DNA of 64,000 bases, taken from positions 4,671,501 to 4,735,500 of the forward strand of contig NZ_CP109446.1 in NCBI RefSeq assembly GCF_036227265.1. Direction: 5' to 3'. The notes below the pieces were generated by a model. It had not been told where the DNA came from. It did not search any database and saw only the letters and a program-made list of their open reading frames with translations. Shown here piece after piece: positions 62,136-64,000 of this stretch. The stretch comes from Streptomyces sp. NBC_01476. GTDB lineage: Bacteria > Actinomycetota > Actinomycetes > Streptomycetales > Streptomycetaceae. Position 1 is the stretch's first letter; the number at the start of each line of letters is the position of its first letter. Both the position numbers and the translations under genes were made by a program.

Positions 62136-62930
62136 ATGCTGCTCACCATCGACGTCGGCAACACGCACACGGTCCTCGGACTGTTCGACGGCGAGGAGAT
62201 CGTCGAGCACTGGCGGATCTCCACCGACCCGCGCCGTACGGCGGACGAGCTGGCGGTGCTGCTCCAGGGCCTGATGGGGATGCACCCGCTGCTCGGGGAC
62301 CTGGGCGACGGCATCGACGGGATCGCGATCTGCTCCACCGTGCCGTCGGTGCTGCACGAGCTGCGGGAGGTGACCCGGCGGTATTACGGCGATGTGCCGG
62401 CGATCCTGGTGGAGCCGGGGGTCAAGACGGGGGTGCCGATCCTGGTCGACCACCCCAAGGAGGTCGGTTCCGACCGGATCATCAACTCCCTTGCGGCGGT
62501 GCACCTTTACGGGGGGCCGTGCATCGTCGTCGACTTCGGCACGGCGACCACCTTCGACGCGGTGTCGGCGCGTGGGGAGTACGTGGGCGGGGCGATCGCG
62601 CCCGGCATCGAGATCTCGGTGGACGCGCTCGGGGTGCGGGGTGCGCAGCTGCGGAAGATCGAGCTGGCCAGGCCGCGCAGCGTCATCGGCAAGAACACGA
62701 TCGAGGCGATGCAGTCGGGCATCCTCTACGGTTTCGCCGGTCAGGCGGACGGCATCGCCGAGCGGATGGCCCGCGAGCTGGCCGACGACCCCGACGACGT
62801 CACGGTCATCGCCACCGGCGGCCTGGCCCCCCTGGTCCTCGGCGAGGCGTCCCTGATCGACGAGCACGAGCCCTGGCTGACCCTGATCGGCCTCCGCCTC
62901 GTCTACGAACGCAACGTCTCCGTCACCTGA
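62136..62930 (+). CDS. coaX: Type III pantothenate kinase
   Basis: 264 residues with AGGCGG before ATG 62136. ASKHA fold: phosphate 1 motif TIDVGNTHTVLGLFDG, GSDRIINSLAAVHL (Asp catalytic), phosphate 2 motif IVVDFGTATTFDAV, GGAIAPGIEISVDAL and ATGGLAPLV. CoaX phosphorylates pantothenate, the product of PanC, in the first committed step to CoA. Last gene of the operon, followed at once by a hairpin. Confidence 0.96.
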   Translation: MLLTIDVGNTHTVLGLFDGEEIVEHWRISTDPRRTADELAVLLQGLMGMHPLLGDLGDGIDGIAICSTVPSVLHELREVTRRYYGDVPAILVEPGVKTGVPILVDHPKEVGSDRIINSLAAVHLYGGPCIVVDFGTATTFDAVSARGEYVGGAIAPGIEISVDALGVRGAQLRKIELARPRSVIGKNTIEAMQSGILYGFAGQADGIAERMARELADDPDDVTVIATGGLAPLVLGEASLIDEHEPWLTLIGLRLVYERNVSVT

Positions 62931-62954
62931 CCCCGAACCCCCGGCGCCGGGGTC
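62929..62954 (+). terminator. Hairpin overlapping the coaX stop
   Basis: Stem GACCCCG / CGGGGTC (62929-62935 and 62948-62954) with loop AACCCCCGGCGC. It begins inside the coaX stop codon and is a likely operon terminator without a T-run. Confidence 0.6.
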
Positions 62955-63099
62955 CCGAACCCTGTGTCCGGCGCCCCCGGACCGCCCGGCCGGCGCCGCC
63001 CCTGCCCGCGGGGGCGCGGAAGCCAGGGGCCGGTGGGGGCGACGCACCGGGTATACCGTAATTCGCTCGGTTCGTCCGCTTAGCACTTAAAGTCCATTC

Positions 63100-63750
63100 A
63101 TGCCCACGCCACACGGAACCCGAGGCGGCATGGCGTTCAGTGCCGACGAGCTGCGCGTGGTGCGGCGCGCTCTCGCGGAGGTGCTGCACCCGAGCCGGAG
63201 CACTGCCGTAGCCACCGTTCCCCGTCCCGCCGAGTACGTCCAGGACTATCTGCGGCTGGTGGAGGCCGTGGACGACGCGATGCACGAAGCGGGGCGGCTG
63301 CGCGCCTTCCTGCTCGCCGAAGTGCGCCGCTACCGGGACGCCCTGCCCGGCAGCTCACCCGGCTACCTGGAACGGCTCGGCACCGCCCTGGACGGCGGTT
63401 ACGTACCCGGTCCTGACGACCTGGCCGCCCTGCGCCGGCTGCGCTCCCTGCCCTGCGCCGCCCCTGAGCACCTGCGGCGCACCGCCATGCTGCGCCGCTG
63501 CGAAACCCTCGCGGAGAACGACGTACGACTGCGCCTGGAGGCCCACATGCCCGCGCCGCGCCGCCTGCTGACCCTGCTCCCGGCCCTCCCGTCGCTTGCC
63601 GACGAGCCGCAGCAGAATCCGGAGAAGAAGCCCGCGACCCCGCCGGTCCCGCAGGACCCGAACCGCCGCACCCCCACGCCGGCCGAGCTCTGGCCGCCGC
63701 ACCGCCGCAACCCCGGGTCCGGGAAACCGGACCAGGCCCGCAGCGCCTGA
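63100..63750 (+). CDS. Conserved-type hypothetical protein
   Basis: 216 residues, soluble. A helical N-terminal part (FSADELRVVRRALAEVLHP, VQDYLRLVEAVDDAMHEAGRLRAFLLAEVRRYRDAL) and a second helical block (DLAALRRLRSLPC, LRRTAMLRRCETLAENDVRLRLEAH) are followed by a disordered Pro/Arg-rich tail. No enzyme motif, signal peptide or TM. Streptomyces genomes carry a similar gene after the coaX operon, as far as I recall. An AT-rich stretch TTAGCACTTAAAG lies about 20 bases before ATG 63100. Function unknown. Confidence 0.75.
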   Translation: MPTPHGTRGGMAFSADELRVVRRALAEVLHPSRSTAVATVPRPAEYVQDYLRLVEAVDDAMHEAGRLRAFLLAEVRRYRDALPGSSPGYLERLGTALDGGYVPGPDDLAALRRLRSLPCAAPEHLRRTAMLRRCETLAENDVRLRLEAHMPAPRRLLTLLPALPSLADEPQQNPEKKPATPPVPQDPNRRTPTPAELWPPHRRNPGSGKPDQARSA

Positions 63751-63843
63751 TCCGAAGCCGGCCACCGGGGGCCGAACCCACCCGAGACCGGCCCGCGGCG
63801 GCCCGCGGCCGGCTTCCCACGGCCCCGTGAGTCCACCACCGAG

Positions 63844-63873
63844 CGGCCCGCCGGGAACTTTCCCGGCGGGCCG
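63844..63873. terminator. Strong 13-bp hairpin
   Basis: CGGCCCGCCGGGA / TCCCGGCGGGCCG with a 4-base loop, about 95 bases after the last gene. Probable terminator. Confidence 0.7.
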
Positions 63874-64000
63874 CCGGTCGTTCTTCCGCGCCGCGCCGCC
63901 GACACCTTTCGCGGTTCCCCCGGCGGGTCCATGTGTGCTGCACCGACACGTTCAGGTGATCTCTCCCGACGCACGCGTCCTGACCGGCTCTCCGGCGCGG

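Overview
The window reads as chromosomal DNA of a Streptomyces-type actinomycete. GC is very high almost throughout, GTG starts are common, and several neighbourhoods are typical of that group: a Rossmann protein-panC-nadB-nadC-coaX operon, a GAF-PAS-GGDEF cyclase of the CdgB type, an LCP cell-wall enzyme, a PAS/GAF/SpoIIE phosphatase and a DmdR/IdeR-type iron box. No rRNA, CRISPR array or convincing tRNA was seen.

Left part (1-25.7 kb) is accessory. It opens with a 5'-truncated secreted golvesin-C-like gene running off the left edge, a possible immunity-like gene and a small anchored protein. Then comes a giant (about 3,680 aa) secreted RHS/YD-repeat polymorphic toxin with three LamG-like domains, a Hint domain and a C-terminal deaminase-like tip, followed at once by a probable immunity gene. 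Downstream lies a wreck of insertion sequences: an IS3 remnant, an intact IS4-type element, an IS630 element and an IS701 element itself split by a complete IS3-family element. Target duplications show the order of insertion. Past them are a PIN-domain toxin/antitoxin pair whose toxin lacks two acidic active-site residues, and a displaced (orphan) second RHS tip with a different deaminase, broken by a frameshift but followed by its own probable immunity gene. Short direct repeats built from TGACGGCA modules flank these blocks. Decayed transposase and ABC-transporter remnants close the region.

Middle (25.7-48 kb): an ABC permease whose ATPase partner is broken; an LCP-family protein; a PobA-type hydroxylase next to an AraC regulator; a three-gene siderophore uptake operon under an iron box; a hydrolase-SDR operon divergent from a TetR gene, with four evenly spaced palindromes between them; a SpoIIE phosphatase; a LuxR-type regulator; TerB and TerD proteins; an ArfB-like ribosome-rescue factor; and a flavin reductase-like protein.

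Right part (48-64 kb) is mostly core: the diguanylate cyclase behind a perfect TGTGA-N6-TCACA palindrome, a membrane NACHT-type NTPase, a threonine-aldolase-like enzyme, a quinone oxidoreductase divergent from an ArsR regulator, a two-component system, and the tightly coupled pantothenate/NAD operon (Rossmann protein, PanC, NadB, NadC, CoaX), which joins CoA precursor synthesis to de novo NAD synthesis.
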